From an uncultured Pelagibacteraceae bacterium (GTDB lineage Bacteria > Pseudomonadota > Alphaproteobacteria > Pelagibacterales > Pelagibacteraceae): a DNA stretch of 64,000 bases. Under the pieces are notes generated by a model. The model saw only the letters and a program-made list of their open reading frames with translations, did not search any database and had not been told where the DNA came from. A program made the translations under genes and the position numbers. The first letter of the stretch is position 1. The number at the start of each line of letters is the position of its first letter. The stretch covers positions 15,001 to 79,000 of the forward strand of contig CACJZM010000001.1 of NCBI GenBank assembly GCA_902597895.1. Reading direction: 5' to 3'. Positions 21,229-31,243 of the stretch are shown piece after piece.

Positions 21229-21759
21229 ATGAACTCATTTGAAATTCAAAAAATAGTTTCGGCTATACTAATAACAATTTTGGTTGTATTTGGAATTGGC
21301 AAAATTTCTGATTTTTTTTTCAATAAAGACCCTGAATTAGTTGTTGCTTATAAAGTAGACCCTCCTGAAGGAATGAGTGACAAAAAAGAAATGGGGTCAT
21401 CTGAATTGGATTTGAAAGCGATGTTTGCTCTCGCTGATTTGGCTCATGGAGAAAAGGTTTTTAAAAAATGTGCAGCGTGCCATAGTATTAAACAAGGTGG
21501 GGGAAACAAAATTGGACCTAAGTTATGGAATGTTATGTTTAGATCTGTAGGAGCAGTTGAAGATTATAAATATTCAAAATCTTTGATATCATACAAAAAA
21601 GAATGGACATGGGAAGAAATGAATGGATTTCTTATTAAACCTTCATCATGGATTAAAGGAAATAAAATGGGTTTTGCAGGTTTAAAGGATGAAAAAGATA
21701 GAGCGTCTGTAATTTTATATTTAAACCAAAATAGTGATAATCCAAAAACTTTACCTTAG
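21229..21759 (+). CDS. Membrane-anchored cytochrome c (CycM-like)
   Basis: N-terminal TM, CAACHSIKQGGGNKIGPKLW heme motif, KMGFAGLKD. Confidence 0.93.
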   Translation: MNSFEIQKIVSAILITILVVFGIGKISDFFFNKDPELVVAYKVDPPEGMSDKKEMGSSELDLKAMFALADLAHGEKVFKKCAACHSIKQGGGNKIGPKLWNVMFRSVGAVEDYKYSKSLISYKKEWTWEEMNGFLIKPSSWIKGNKMGFAGLKDEKDRASVILYLNQNSDNPKTLP

Positions 21760-22680
21760 TTTTCCAAAGCAATATAATAATATACTTTTTTGAACATGCA
21801 CTCTATTCAGAGCTTGTTGCCATACATGAGATTTTCTTCCCAAAAAAACTTCTTCACTAACTTCAGAGCCTCGAGGCAAACAATGAAGAAATATACAATT
21901 TTTTTTAGCATAGCTAATTAATTTTTTATCTATCTTAAATTTTGCAAATTGCTTAATTTTTTTTATTTTATTTACTTTATCATTTAAAGATATCACCTTG
22001 TCTGAAAAAATAACATCTGCTCCACTAGCTGCCTTTTTAGCATCGTTATATATATATATTTTTCTATTATTTTTTTTGACCCAGTCTCTAATTTTTTTAC
22101 TTGGTTCAAATTTTTTAGGACAACCTATGTTAAGTTTAAATGAAAATTTTACTGAAGCAGCTATTAAACTATCTAAAACATTATTTGAATCTCCAATCCA
22201 ACAAACATTTAATTTAGATATTGGTTTTTTCTTTATTTCCTCCACTGTAAATACATCAGACAATACTTGAGTAGGATGTGAAGATGGGCTTAATCCATTT
22301 ATAATAGGGATAGAAAGATGATCTCTAAATTTTTCAACTTTTTTATCGCTATCAGTTCTAAGCATGAATCCATCACCATATGTTGATAATATTTTAGCGG
22401 TATCTTCAATACTTTCACCTCCCTGGCCTAAATGGAGTTCATTTGATCTAAGTGTCAATGTCCCTCCGCCAAGTTGTTTAATGGCTAAGTAAAAACTTAT
22501 TCTTGTTCTTGAACTAGCTTTTTCAAACATTTGGATTAAGATTTTTCCCTTTAATGGTGCCCCTTTATCAACTTCAAGGGTATTTAATTTTTTTCTTAAA
22601 TTTTTTCTTTTTTTTGCATCTGAAATTATTTTTTTTAAATCTTTTGCAGGAATATCTTTTAAATTTATAAAATGTTTCAT
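21751..22680 (-). CDS. argF: Ornithine carbamoyltransferase
   Basis: FEKASSRTRISF, HPTQVLSD, FLHCLPRG. Confidence 0.95.
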   Translation of the reverse strand: MKHFINLKDIPAKDLKKIISDAKKRKNLRKKLNTLEVDKGAPLKGKILIQMFEKASSRTRISFYLAIKQLGGGTLTLRSNELHLGQGGESIEDTAKILSTYGDGFMLRTDSDKKVEKFRDHLSIPIINGLSPSSHPTQVLSDVFTVEEIKKKPISKLNVCWIGDSNNVLDSLIAASVKFSFKLNIGCPKKFEPSKKIRDWVKKNNRKIYIYNDAKKAASGADVIFSDKVISLNDKVNKIKKIKQFAKFKIDKKLISYAKKNCIFLHCLPRGSEVSEEVFLGRKSHVWQQALNRVHVQKSILLYCFGKLR

Positions 22681-23847
22681 TTAATTTATTTCTGAACAAA
22701 CCTTTTTGATAATTTTTAGAGCCTGGTCTATTTCATTTTTTTTGACATTTAATGGTGGTAAAATTCTAACCACATTTTCTGCTGCTTTTATTGTGAGTAA
22801 TTTATTTTCCATCAATTTTTTGATAAAATTAACCTGATTGGTATGAAGCTGTATTCCAATTAGTAAACCTTTACCTCGAATTTCTTTAATAATATTTGGA
22901 TATATCATTTTAATTTCGTGTAACTTTAAAAAGAAATAATTTGAAATATTTTTTACATTTTTTAAAAATTTTCTCTTAGATACAATTTCCATTACAGAAT
23001 TTCCTACAGACATTGCTAAAGGATTGCCACCAAATGTTGATCCATGTGAGCCTGGGGTCATCTTTGATGCAACTTTTTTATTCATTAAGACTGCTCCAAT
23101 TGGAAATCCGCCCCCAATTCCTTTTGCTATTGGAACTATATCTGGTTTTACCTTGGATTTTTCAAATGCAAAAAAATCACCGGATCTACCAATTCCACAT
23201 TGAACTTCATCAAGTATTAAAAGGATATTTTTTTTATTACAAATTTTTCTTAATTCTCTCAAACACCAATCTGGTATTACCTTTATACCCCCCTCACCCA
23301 TAATAGTTTCTACCATGATAGCTGCTGTATTTTTATTAATCTTCTTTTTTAAAGATTTGTGATTTCCAAAAAGAAAATGATCAAAACCACCTGCTTTTGG
23401 TCCAAATCCTTCTGTCATTTTTTTTGATCCACTTGCATAAATTGCAGCTATTGTTCTTCCATGGAACGAATTTTTTACACATAATATTCTATTTTTTTTT
23501 GGTTTACCTATTGAATGAAAATATTTTCTAGCAACTTTTATTGCTCCTTCGGTGGCTTCTGTTCCACTATTTTGAAACATTACAAAGTCAGCAAAAGTTT
23601 TTTTGGTAAGTCTTTGGGCTAATTTTTCCCCTTCTGGGATTACAAAAGCGTTTGAAACATGCCAAAGTTTTTTTGATTGTTTGTTAATTGTTTTTACTAG
23701 TTGTGGGTGAGCATGTCCCAAGGAATTTACAGCTATACCTTGAACAAAATCTAAATATTTTTTTCCATCAGTAGAATATAAAAAACTTCCTTTTCCATAT
23801 TTAAAGGAAATTTTTCTTCGATTATAATTTTTCACTAATTTGCTCAT
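22681..23847 (-). CDS. argD: Acetylornithine aminotransferase
   Basis: Class III aminotransferase: NSGTEATEGAIKVARKY, LILDEVQCGIGRSG, GSHGSTFGGNPLA; beside argF. Confidence 0.94.
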   Translation of the reverse strand: MSKLVKNYNRRKISFKYGKGSFLYSTDGKKYLDFVQGIAVNSLGHAHPQLVKTINKQSKKLWHVSNAFVIPEGEKLAQRLTKKTFADFVMFQNSGTEATEGAIKVARKYFHSIGKPKKNRILCVKNSFHGRTIAAIYASGSKKMTEGFGPKAGGFDHFLFGNHKSLKKKINKNTAAIMVETIMGEGGIKVIPDWCLRELRKICNKKNILLILDEVQCGIGRSGDFFAFEKSKVKPDIVPIAKGIGGGFPIGAVLMNKKVASKMTPGSHGSTFGGNPLAMSVGNSVMEIVSKRKFLKNVKNISNYFFLKLHEIKMIYPNIIKEIRGKGLLIGIQLHTNQVNFIKKLMENKLLTIKAAENVVRILPPLNVKKNEIDQALKIIKKVCSEIN

Positions 23848-23863
23848 TTTTTGTATTTTTGTA

Positions 23864-24673
23864 TTAAGACTTAATTTTATATCCTTTTTTATAAAGAGTA
23901 TATGCTATTATCCACATCAAAACTGATATAATAATTAAATAAGATAAACCAAACGTAATTGAACCATCCATACTATTAATAAAAGAATATCTAAATCCAT
24001 CAATCATATGAAAAAATGGATTATAATAGCTTAATGTCACTAAATAACTTGGTAATCTTTCTAATGAATAAAATGTCCCAGATAAAAAAGATAAAGGAAC
24101 AATTATAAAATTTGTTACAGTTGCCATATGATCAAATTTATCTGCCCAAAGTCCTGCTATAAATCCAGCTGTCCCCATTATAAATGAACTAACTATTAGA
24201 TATGAAGAAAAAACTAAAAAATTTTTTATTTCTATTTCAATCATTAAAGAAAAAACGATTATAGAGATAATTGATATCATTACAGCTCTAGTTACAGATG
24301 CTAAAATTATTGCCAATGTCACTTCTGATGCTGATAGTGGTGCGCCAATCATATCAACTATATTCCCCATAACTTTTCCCATTAACAATGATGAAGATGA
24401 GTGCGAAAAAGACTGTTGAATTACCTGCATAGCAATTAAGCCAGGAGCTAAAAATACTATAAATTCTACCCCTAAAACATTGGGTCTTGTTTCTCCTAGC
24501 GCTAGAGAGATTACCAATAAAAAAAGTATAGATGTTACTATTGGACCAACAATAGTTTGTCCAAAAACTGATAAAAATCTTAGAGTTTCTTTAATATAAA
24601 GTGTGTAAGCACCTACCCAATTTATATTAAATCTTCTAACCCCAACTTTATATTTTTTATCTAATTCAACCAT
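23864..24673 (-). CDS. ABC-2 type transporter permease
   Basis: Six predicted TM helices, 'LAPGLIAMQVIQQSFSHSSSSLLMGKVMGNI', 'LPSYLVTLSYYNPFFHMIDGFRYSF'. Confidence 0.88.
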   Translation of the reverse strand: MVELDKKYKVGVRRFNINWVGAYTLYIKETLRFLSVFGQTIVGPIVTSILFLLVISLALGETRPNVLGVEFIVFLAPGLIAMQVIQQSFSHSSSSLLMGKVMGNIVDMIGAPLSASEVTLAIILASVTRAVMISIISIIVFSLMIEIEIKNFLVFSSYLIVSSFIMGTAGFIAGLWADKFDHMATVTNFIIVPLSFLSGTFYSLERLPSYLVTLSYYNPFFHMIDGFRYSFINSMDGSITFGLSYLIIISVLMWIIAYTLYKKGYKIKS

Positions 24674-24735
24674 TAGTTTTTATTAACAAATTTTTTTAAA
24701 ATATTGTGTAAAAATTAAAAAAAAAGCTTGTTTAA

Positions 24736-24750
24736 ACATATATTATATGT
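24736..24750. promoter_or_regulatory. Palindrome ACATATA-T-TATATGT upstream of gcrA
   Basis: Perfect 7-bp arms around one base in the divergent promoter region. Confidence 0.35.
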
Positions 24751-24800
24751 GTACTACCTTATATTGTTTACAAAGAAAATTAATACACTAAATATAGTAT

Positions 24801-25295
24801 ATGAGCTGGACTGAAGAAAAAATAGAAAAATTAAAAGAGCTTTGGGGAAAAGGAAACACTGCAAGTCAAATAGCTGAAATTATCGGAGGGGTTAGCAGAA
24901 ATGCTGTTATTGGAAAAGCTCATAGAATGTCTCTTAGTGCCAAAATTAAGCACAGAAAATCAAATTATAGTAATAAAAATAATGATCAAATTTACGATGA
25001 TAGTAAAATTAAGCGATCTCGAAAACATAAATTTAAATCTCTAATACTAGATAAAAATTTTGAGCCATCTAAAAACTTAAATTTGGAGGAATTAACTGAA
25101 AGTACATGCAAATATATGGAAGGACACCCTAATGAAAAAGACTCTTCTTTTTGTGGCAGAAAAACAATAGATAAATTTTCATACTGTCCTTTACACTTAA
25201 TGATCGTATTCCAACCTAAAGGAAAGAAAGAAGATTTGACAGATAAAGAAGATGAGGTTCCTCAATTTATTGAAAAAAAAATAAAATCAGCTTAA
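24801..25295 (+). CDS. gcrA: GcrA family cell cycle regulator
   Basis: MSWTEEKIEKLKELWGKGNTASQIAEIIGGVSRNAVIGKAHRMSL. Confidence 0.95.
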   Translation: MSWTEEKIEKLKELWGKGNTASQIAEIIGGVSRNAVIGKAHRMSLSAKIKHRKSNYSNKNNDQIYDDSKIKRSRKHKFKSLILDKNFEPSKNLNLEELTESTCKYMEGHPNEKDSSFCGRKTIDKFSYCPLHLMIVFQPKGKKEDLTDKEDEVPQFIEKKIKSA

Positions 25296-25300
25296 GCAGA

Positions 25301-26236
25301 TTAATTTCTAGAATATTGTCCTCTTTCAGTCCACATATAACTGTATTTTTTTATCTCATTCTCAAATTTAAGATCTGCTTTTAATCCATAATCATTTTGA
25401 GTTTTGTAATTTCCAGAAGCAATATTATTATATTTAAGAAGTCGTAATTGATCTAAAGTGATTAATGGTGTAGGAAGAATTTCTGATGTTATAGCAAAAA
25501 TTTTTGCTAGTTGATTTGGAACCGAAATAAATAAACGTTTTTTATTTATTGATTTAGATAAAATTTGTAAAATTTCTTTAAAATATAGTATTTGAGGACC
25601 TGTACACTCAATAATTTCCGAACATATATTCCTATCTATTAATCCTACTATAATTTCAGCTAGATCTTTACAATGAATTGGTGAAAATTTAGGGTTTTCA
25701 AATAACGGAAATATTGGAAATAAACTCAATAAAGAGAGAAATCTTGTGCTAAAATTATCATCTTGTGAATAAACTATTGAAGGTTTCAAAATAGTAGTAT
25801 TTTCAAAATTTTTTTGAACAATTGTTTCACCGTCAAATTTTGATTGGGCATATTTGCTATCTTTTACATTTTCAACACCCAATGCTGATAAATGAATAAA
25901 TTGATCAATTTTATTTTTTTTACATAGTTTGGATATTACTGAAGGCAAGTTGACGTGAATATTTTGAAAACTATTATTTTTTTTTTCATATAATATTCCA
26001 ATTAAATTTATACAAACATCGTGTTTTTCTATAAGTTTTTCTAATGCTTTCTCATCAAATATATTTTCTTCTATGATGTCTAAATAACCAAGTGGTGCTT
26101 GGGTTTTTAAAAAAATGCTTTTATGAGCGTTTCTTGTAACAGCAGTTACTTTATAATTTTTAAGGGTTATTTTCCTTATAATATTTCTTCCTATTTGGCC
26201 ACTTGCTCCAAAGATTAAGACTTTTTTTTTAATCAT
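25301..26236 (-). CDS. NAD(P)H-binding / complex I NDUFA9-like protein
   Basis: VLIFGASGQIGRNIIRKI Rossmann motif, LSALGVE, YAQSKFDGE. Confidence 0.85.
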   Translation of the reverse strand: MIKKKVLIFGASGQIGRNIIRKITLKNYKVTAVTRNAHKSIFLKTQAPLGYLDIIEENIFDEKALEKLIEKHDVCINLIGILYEKKNNSFQNIHVNLPSVISKLCKKNKIDQFIHLSALGVENVKDSKYAQSKFDGETIVQKNFENTTILKPSIVYSQDDNFSTRFLSLLSLFPIFPLFENPKFSPIHCKDLAEIIVGLIDRNICSEIIECTGPQILYFKEILQILSKSINKKRLFISVPNQLAKIFAITSEILPTPLITLDQLRLLKYNNIASGNYKTQNDYGLKADLKFENEIKKYSYMWTERGQYSRN

Positions 26237-26287
26237 ATATCAAATAATAGACATTATTGTATTGTCTTTATATATATAAAAATACAA

Positions 26288-26905
26288 ATGAATAATATCA
26301 AAATATTTGAAAATGACTTGCCACAAGATATAGATTTGTCTGGTGAAAAAGTTATTGGAATAGACAATGAGGCGCTTGGCTTGGTTTTGGGAAGAGATCC
26401 ATTAACTTTAGTTCAATTAGGTCTAGAATCTAAAAAATTTTATTTAATTAAACTAAATCGAGATACTTATTCAGCGCCAAACTTATGCAAAGTATTATCA
26501 AATCCAAAAACTTTATACATAATGCATTATGCTAGACAAGATCTATTATGGCTTAAGTATCATCTAAGAGTAGAACCAAAAAATATATTTTGTACAAAAA
26601 TTGCATCAAAAATTGCAAGAACAGCTAGCAGTTTTCATGGATATAAAGATTTAGTAAAAGAACTATGTGGAAAAGATATATCAAAAAAAGAGCAACAAAG
26701 TGACTGGGGTAATCCTAATTTATCAACCAAACAAATTAATTATGCAGCTCAAGATACCGAATATCTATTTGAGATGAAAGATAAACTAACGAAAATGTTA
26801 GAAAGGGAAAAAAGGATTGATATTTTTAATCAATGTATGAAAGTTATACCTACATTAGTTGATATGGAAATTGCAGGATATAAGCTTAATATATTTGAAC
26901 ACTAA
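26288..26905 (+). CDS. rnd: Ribonuclease D (short form)
   Basis: DEDDy exonuclease motifs: IGIDNEALGL, HYARQDLLWL, YAAQDTEYL. Confidence 0.88.
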   Translation: MNNIKIFENDLPQDIDLSGEKVIGIDNEALGLVLGRDPLTLVQLGLESKKFYLIKLNRDTYSAPNLCKVLSNPKTLYIMHYARQDLLWLKYHLRVEPKNIFCTKIASKIARTASSFHGYKDLVKELCGKDISKKEQQSDWGNPNLSTKQINYAAQDTEYLFEMKDKLTKMLEREKRIDIFNQCMKVIPTLVDMEIAGYKLNIFEH

Positions 26906-26911
26906 ATATTT

Positions 26912-27883
26912 ATGAAAAAGATTAATTATAAAAATGTAGCAAGAAATGTTATCGATCTTGAAATTGCTGCACTAAAAAAATTAAGATCATCAATTAATAA
27001 GTCGTTTGACCAAGCGGTAGACGCGATTGTTAAATGTCAATCAAAAATAATACTTTGCGGCGTTGGCAAGAGCTATTTAATTGCAAGCAAAATATCAGCT
27101 ACTTTTTCTTCAGTCGGTTGCCCTTCTTTTTCTTTATCTGCAAACGAATGTTCGCATGGAGATTTGGGCAGTATCTCTAAAAAAGATTTGTTGATACTTT
27201 TTAGTAATTCTGGAGAAACTCAAGAACTTAAACCGGTCATTGAATATGCTAACAGGAATAGAATTACATTAATTGGTATTGTGTCTAAAAAAAATTCTAT
27301 ACTTTTTAGAGCATCAGATATAAAACTTTTTATTCCTGAAGTAAAAGAAGCTGGTCTGGGAATTGTTCCTACTAGCAGTACATGTGAACAACTAGCCATT
27401 GGTGACTGTTTAGCTGTAGCGGCGCTAAACAAAAAAGGATTTAGTAAAAAAAATTTTAAAATTTTGCATCCTAAAGGTGCTCTAGGAGCTCAATTAAAAA
27501 CTGTAGAAGATTTAATGATAAAGGGAGATAAAATTCCATTTATAAATCAAAAGCTAGAGATGAAAAAGGCTCTGAGCCTAATAACAAGAAAAAAATTAGG
27601 AGTATTAATTGCAGTTGATAAAAAAAAATTTACCACAGGTATAATTACAGATGGTCAAATTAGGAGATTCAGTCAAAAAAACTCTAATTTAAAATCTTTA
27701 AATGTTAATGAAATTATGACTACAAACCCATTGTCAGTTGATAAAGATACTTTAGCATCAAAAGCTCTTGCAATTATGTCTCAAAACAAAATTACTAGTT
27801 TGTGTGTCCATAAAAATAATAAAAGAAGAAAAACTATAGGTTTATTACATATACACCACATACTCAGTGCAAATATAAATTAA
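26912..27883 (+). CDS. kdsD: KpsF/GutQ arabinose-5-phosphate isomerase
   Basis: SIS domain and tandem CBS domains; GVGKSYLIASKISATFSSVG, LHPKGALGAQL. Confidence 0.93.
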   Translation: MKKINYKNVARNVIDLEIAALKKLRSSINKSFDQAVDAIVKCQSKIILCGVGKSYLIASKISATFSSVGCPSFSLSANECSHGDLGSISKKDLLILFSNSGETQELKPVIEYANRNRITLIGIVSKKNSILFRASDIKLFIPEVKEAGLGIVPTSSTCEQLAIGDCLAVAALNKKGFSKKNFKILHPKGALGAQLKTVEDLMIKGDKIPFINQKLEMKKALSLITRKKLGVLIAVDKKKFTTGIITDGQIRRFSQKNSNLKSLNVNEIMTTNPLSVDKDTLASKALAIMSQNKITSLCVHKNNKRRKTIGLLHIHHILSANIN

Positions 27884-28470
27884 TGAATGTTAAAACCTTA
27901 ACACAAATTTTTTTAATACTTGCTATAATTTCAATTACTTTATTTTTTTTTTATAAATATTTCTATCAAACAAATAATCCAATTGAATTAGTTGAAAAAA
28001 AGACTGTCAAAGAGCAAGATCTTATAGAGGAAAAAATTGACAATATAATAGAAGACTTAACTTTTGAAAATATAGGCATGGATGGAAATATATTTAAAAT
28101 AGACTCAAGATATGGAGAATTTTCAGTTGATGATCAAAATTCTGTTGAATTAACTGATGTTAAAGCAACAATTAAAATGGTTGGAAGAGATACAATTTTT
28201 ATTACATCAGAAAAAGCAGATTACAATAAATTGAGTCTCAAAACAAAGTTTTATATAAATGTAAGCATTCGATACGAGGAAAACATCGTTACAAGTGATA
28301 ATTTATATATTGATTTAAGTAAAAATTTTGCATCAATAAATGGCAATGTAGTCTTTAATAATAAAAATATGGAAAGTTATGCAGATAATATAGATTTTAA
28401 TATTATCGAAGAAAGTATTTCAATAAATATGTTTGACAAAGAAGATAAAATTAAAATAAAAAGAAAATAG
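27883..28470 (+). CDS. lptC: LPS export ABC transporter periplasmic protein LptC-like
   Basis: Single N-terminal TM, LptC-like beta-rich domain, between kdsD and lptB. Confidence 0.72.
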   Translation: MNVKTLTQIFLILAIISITLFFFYKYFYQTNNPIELVEKKTVKEQDLIEEKIDNIIEDLTFENIGMDGNIFKIDSRYGEFSVDDQNSVELTDVKATIKMVGRDTIFITSEKADYNKLSLKTKFYINVSIRYEENIVTSDNLYIDLSKNFASINGNVVFNNKNMESYADNIDFNIIEESISINMFDKEDKIKIKRK

Positions 28471-29250
28471 ATGGCAATAATAAAAAAATTTAGGATAACA
28501 ACTTTCAAAAAAGAAAGGCCAAAAATCCAATTAAAAAATATTTCTTTTGCATTTAATAAGAGACAAATACTTGAGGATATCTCTTTTATGATAAGAGAAG
28601 GTGAGATTTGTGGCATACTTGGACCTAATGGAGTAGGTAAATCAACAATTTTTAATTTAATTACAGGTCTTTTGAAGCCAGATTATGGGGATATAGAAAT
28701 TAATCAAAAAAAAGTAACCGATATTCCAATTTATAAAAGAGCATTGGATTTTGGTGTAGCAATTGTTCCTCAGACAGGTGGTGTTTTTGCAAACTTAAGC
28801 TGTTCTCAAAATTTAAAAGCTATAAGTGAAATAGTTATAGATGATAAAAACCAAAGAAATTTTAAAATTGAAAATATGATCTCAAAATTTCAATTAGAAC
28901 CAGTAAAAGATATTAAGGCAAAATTTTTATCAGGTGGTCAAAGAAAAAGATTATCTATTGCAATGTCATTGCTTTCAGATCCTAATATTATTTTAATGGA
29001 TGAGCCATTTCAAGGACTAGATATAATGTCAACAAGAGAATTACAAGAAACAATTGTAAAATTGCAAACAGAGGATAATAGAAGGTCATGCATAATATCA
29101 GATCACGCAGCTAGAGATCTGCTCGCAATAAGCGATAGAGCTATAATATTAGCAAACAAAAAGATTGCAGCCATTGGTAAACCTTCTGAGATCTTGCAGA
29201 ATGAGGATGCAAAATCTGCATATTTTGGTGATAGTTTCAAAATAAACTAA
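28471..29250 (+). CDS. lptB: LPS export ABC transporter ATP-binding protein
   Basis: Walker A GPNGVGKST, signature LSGGQRKRLSIA, DEPFQGLD. Confidence 0.94.
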   Translation: MAIIKKFRITTFKKERPKIQLKNISFAFNKRQILEDISFMIREGEICGILGPNGVGKSTIFNLITGLLKPDYGDIEINQKKVTDIPIYKRALDFGVAIVPQTGGVFANLSCSQNLKAISEIVIDDKNQRNFKIENMISKFQLEPVKDIKAKFLSGGQRKRLSIAMSLLSDPNIILMDEPFQGLDIMSTRELQETIVKLQTEDNRRSCIISDHAARDLLAISDRAIILANKKIAAIGKPSEILQNEDAKSAYFGDSFKIN

Positions 29251-29257
29251 AAATTAA

Positions 29258-30583
29258 ATGAAAAACATTTTATTGATTCAGAATAAGATCAATAGCTTTA
29301 ATAATTCTATAAATGTGAGTGGAGATAAAAGTTTATCAATAAGATGGGCAATTATGTCTGCTCAAGCATTAGGAAAATCAAAAGCTTTTAATTTATTAAA
29401 CTCAGAAGATGTTAATAATACTTTAATAGCTATTAAAAAATTAGGTATTAAAGTAGTTAAAAAAAAAGACTATTGTGAAATATTTGGCAGAGGCTTAAAT
29501 GGATTTTCTTTTAGTAACAATACTACAATTAATGCTCAAAATTCAGGAACATTCGCAAGACTTATCCTGGGTGTCTTAGCAAAAACTAAAAAAAAAATAA
29601 TTCTAAAAGGTGACAGAAGTTTATCAAATAGAGATTTTTCAAGAGTCATTCAACCTTTGAATAAATTTGGTGTCAAAATTATTTCAAAAAAAAATAAACT
29701 ACCACTTAAAGTTTGTGGAACTGAGTATTTAAGACCAATAAACTATGAAGAATATAAAGGAAGTGCTCAAGTCAAAAGTTGTATAATGCTAGCAGCTTTA
29801 AATACACCTGGTATAACAAAAATTAAGTGCAAACCTTCAAGAAACCATACTGAATTATTATTCAAACATTTAAAACTTAATATAAACATTCAAAAAAAAA
29901 ATAGTTATGACATAATTAAAATTAAAGGTGGAAAACAATATAAAGGTTTTAATTATATTATACCTGGCGATATTAGCTCTGCTTCTTTTTTTATAGTTTT
30001 AACATTATTATCTAAAAATTCGAAATTAGTTATTAAAAATATAAATGTAAATGAAACTAGAACAGGAATTATTGATATTTTAAAAAAAATGAATGGAAAA
30101 ATTTTTTTAAAAAATAAAAGATATTATAAAGGTGAAAAAGTGGCTGATATACATGTCATAAGCTCTAATAAATTAAAATCTATAAATTGTCCAAAAGAAA
30201 TAAACAGTAGACTGATAGATGAGCTCCCTTTGATATTTCTTGTGTGTGCAAAAGCTAAAGGAATTTCTAGATTTAAAAATTTAGATGAGTTAAGACATAA
30301 AGAAAGTGATAGACTAAAGTTATCTTCAAAATTTTTAAATATGTTGGGTATTAAAAATGAGATAAATATAAACTCGTTTAAAATAAAAGGAAATCCAAAC
30401 TTACTTTTATCAAAAAACTTTACTGTCAAAGATTTTTTTAAAGATCATAGAATTTTTATGCTATCTTGTATAGCTGCTTTAACTTTAGGTGGCACATGGA
30501 AAATTCATGATAAAAACTCTGTTAACACATCTTTTCCAAATTTTTTGAAAACTTTAAAAGAATTAGGGGGAAAATTTAAATAA
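29258..30583 (+). CDS. aroA: 3-phosphoshikimate 1-carboxyvinyltransferase
   Basis: GDKSLSIRW, NAQNSGTFARL, DELRHKESDRL. Confidence 0.95.
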   Translation: MKNILLIQNKINSFNNSINVSGDKSLSIRWAIMSAQALGKSKAFNLLNSEDVNNTLIAIKKLGIKVVKKKDYCEIFGRGLNGFSFSNNTTINAQNSGTFARLILGVLAKTKKKIILKGDRSLSNRDFSRVIQPLNKFGVKIISKKNKLPLKVCGTEYLRPINYEEYKGSAQVKSCIMLAALNTPGITKIKCKPSRNHTELLFKHLKLNINIQKKNSYDIIKIKGGKQYKGFNYIIPGDISSASFFIVLTLLSKNSKLVIKNINVNETRTGIIDILKKMNGKIFLKNKRYYKGEKVADIHVISSNKLKSINCPKEINSRLIDELPLIFLVCAKAKGISRFKNLDELRHKESDRLKLSSKFLNMLGIKNEININSFKIKGNPNLLLSKNFTVKDFFKDHRIFMLSCIAALTLGGTWKIHDKNSVNTSFPNFLKTLKELGGKFK

Positions 30584-31243
30584 ATGATCAAAAAATTTAA
30601 ATTTTCTATTGCGGTTGATGGTAGTAGTGCATCTGGCAAAAGTACTGGTAGCAAATATATATCTAAATATTTTGGTTTTAATCTATTATCTTCTGGAAAA
30701 CTTTATAGATATTTGGCATATAAAATCATCCAAAATAAATATAATTACAACGATAAATTTATTAAAAAAATATCAGAGTCTATAAATATTAAAAAATTAA
30801 GTAGTAAAAATCTTTATTTGCCAGATGTTACAAAATTAGCCTCAGCAATCGCAAAAAAAAAATACATTAGAGAACATTTAAAAAAATTTCAAACAGACTT
30901 TATCAAGAATAATTCCAAAGTGATTATCGAAGGTAGAGACATTGCCTCAAAAATTATGCCAAATGCTGATTTAAAATTTTTTTTTAAATGTTCATTAGAT
31001 AAAAAAGCAAAAAGAAGATTGAAAGAGTTTAAAAAATTAAATAACAAGATTAAACTGAAAGATGTTAAAAAAGCTTTAAAAATAAGAGATTTTAGCGATA
31101 AAAATAGAAAAGAAAGCCCTTTGCTTTTTACTAAAGGTGCTGTATTAGTTGACACCACTAAATTAAATTTAAGTCAAATGAGGCTAAAATTGATAAAAAT
31201 AGTGAAAAAGGAAATTAATAAGAAAAAATATGGAAGTTTATAA
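30584..31243 (+). CDS. cmk: Cytidylate kinase
   Basis: AVDGSSASGKST, SGKLYRYLA, IIEGRDIAS; between aroA and rpsA. Confidence 0.95.
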   Translation: MIKKFKFSIAVDGSSASGKSTGSKYISKYFGFNLLSSGKLYRYLAYKIIQNKYNYNDKFIKKISESINIKKLSSKNLYLPDVTKLASAIAKKKYIREHLKKFQTDFIKNNSKVIIEGRDIASKIMPNADLKFFFKCSLDKKAKRRLKEFKKLNNKIKLKDVKKALKIRDFSDKNRKESPLLFTKGAVLVDTTKLNLSQMRLKLIKIVKKEINKKKYGSL

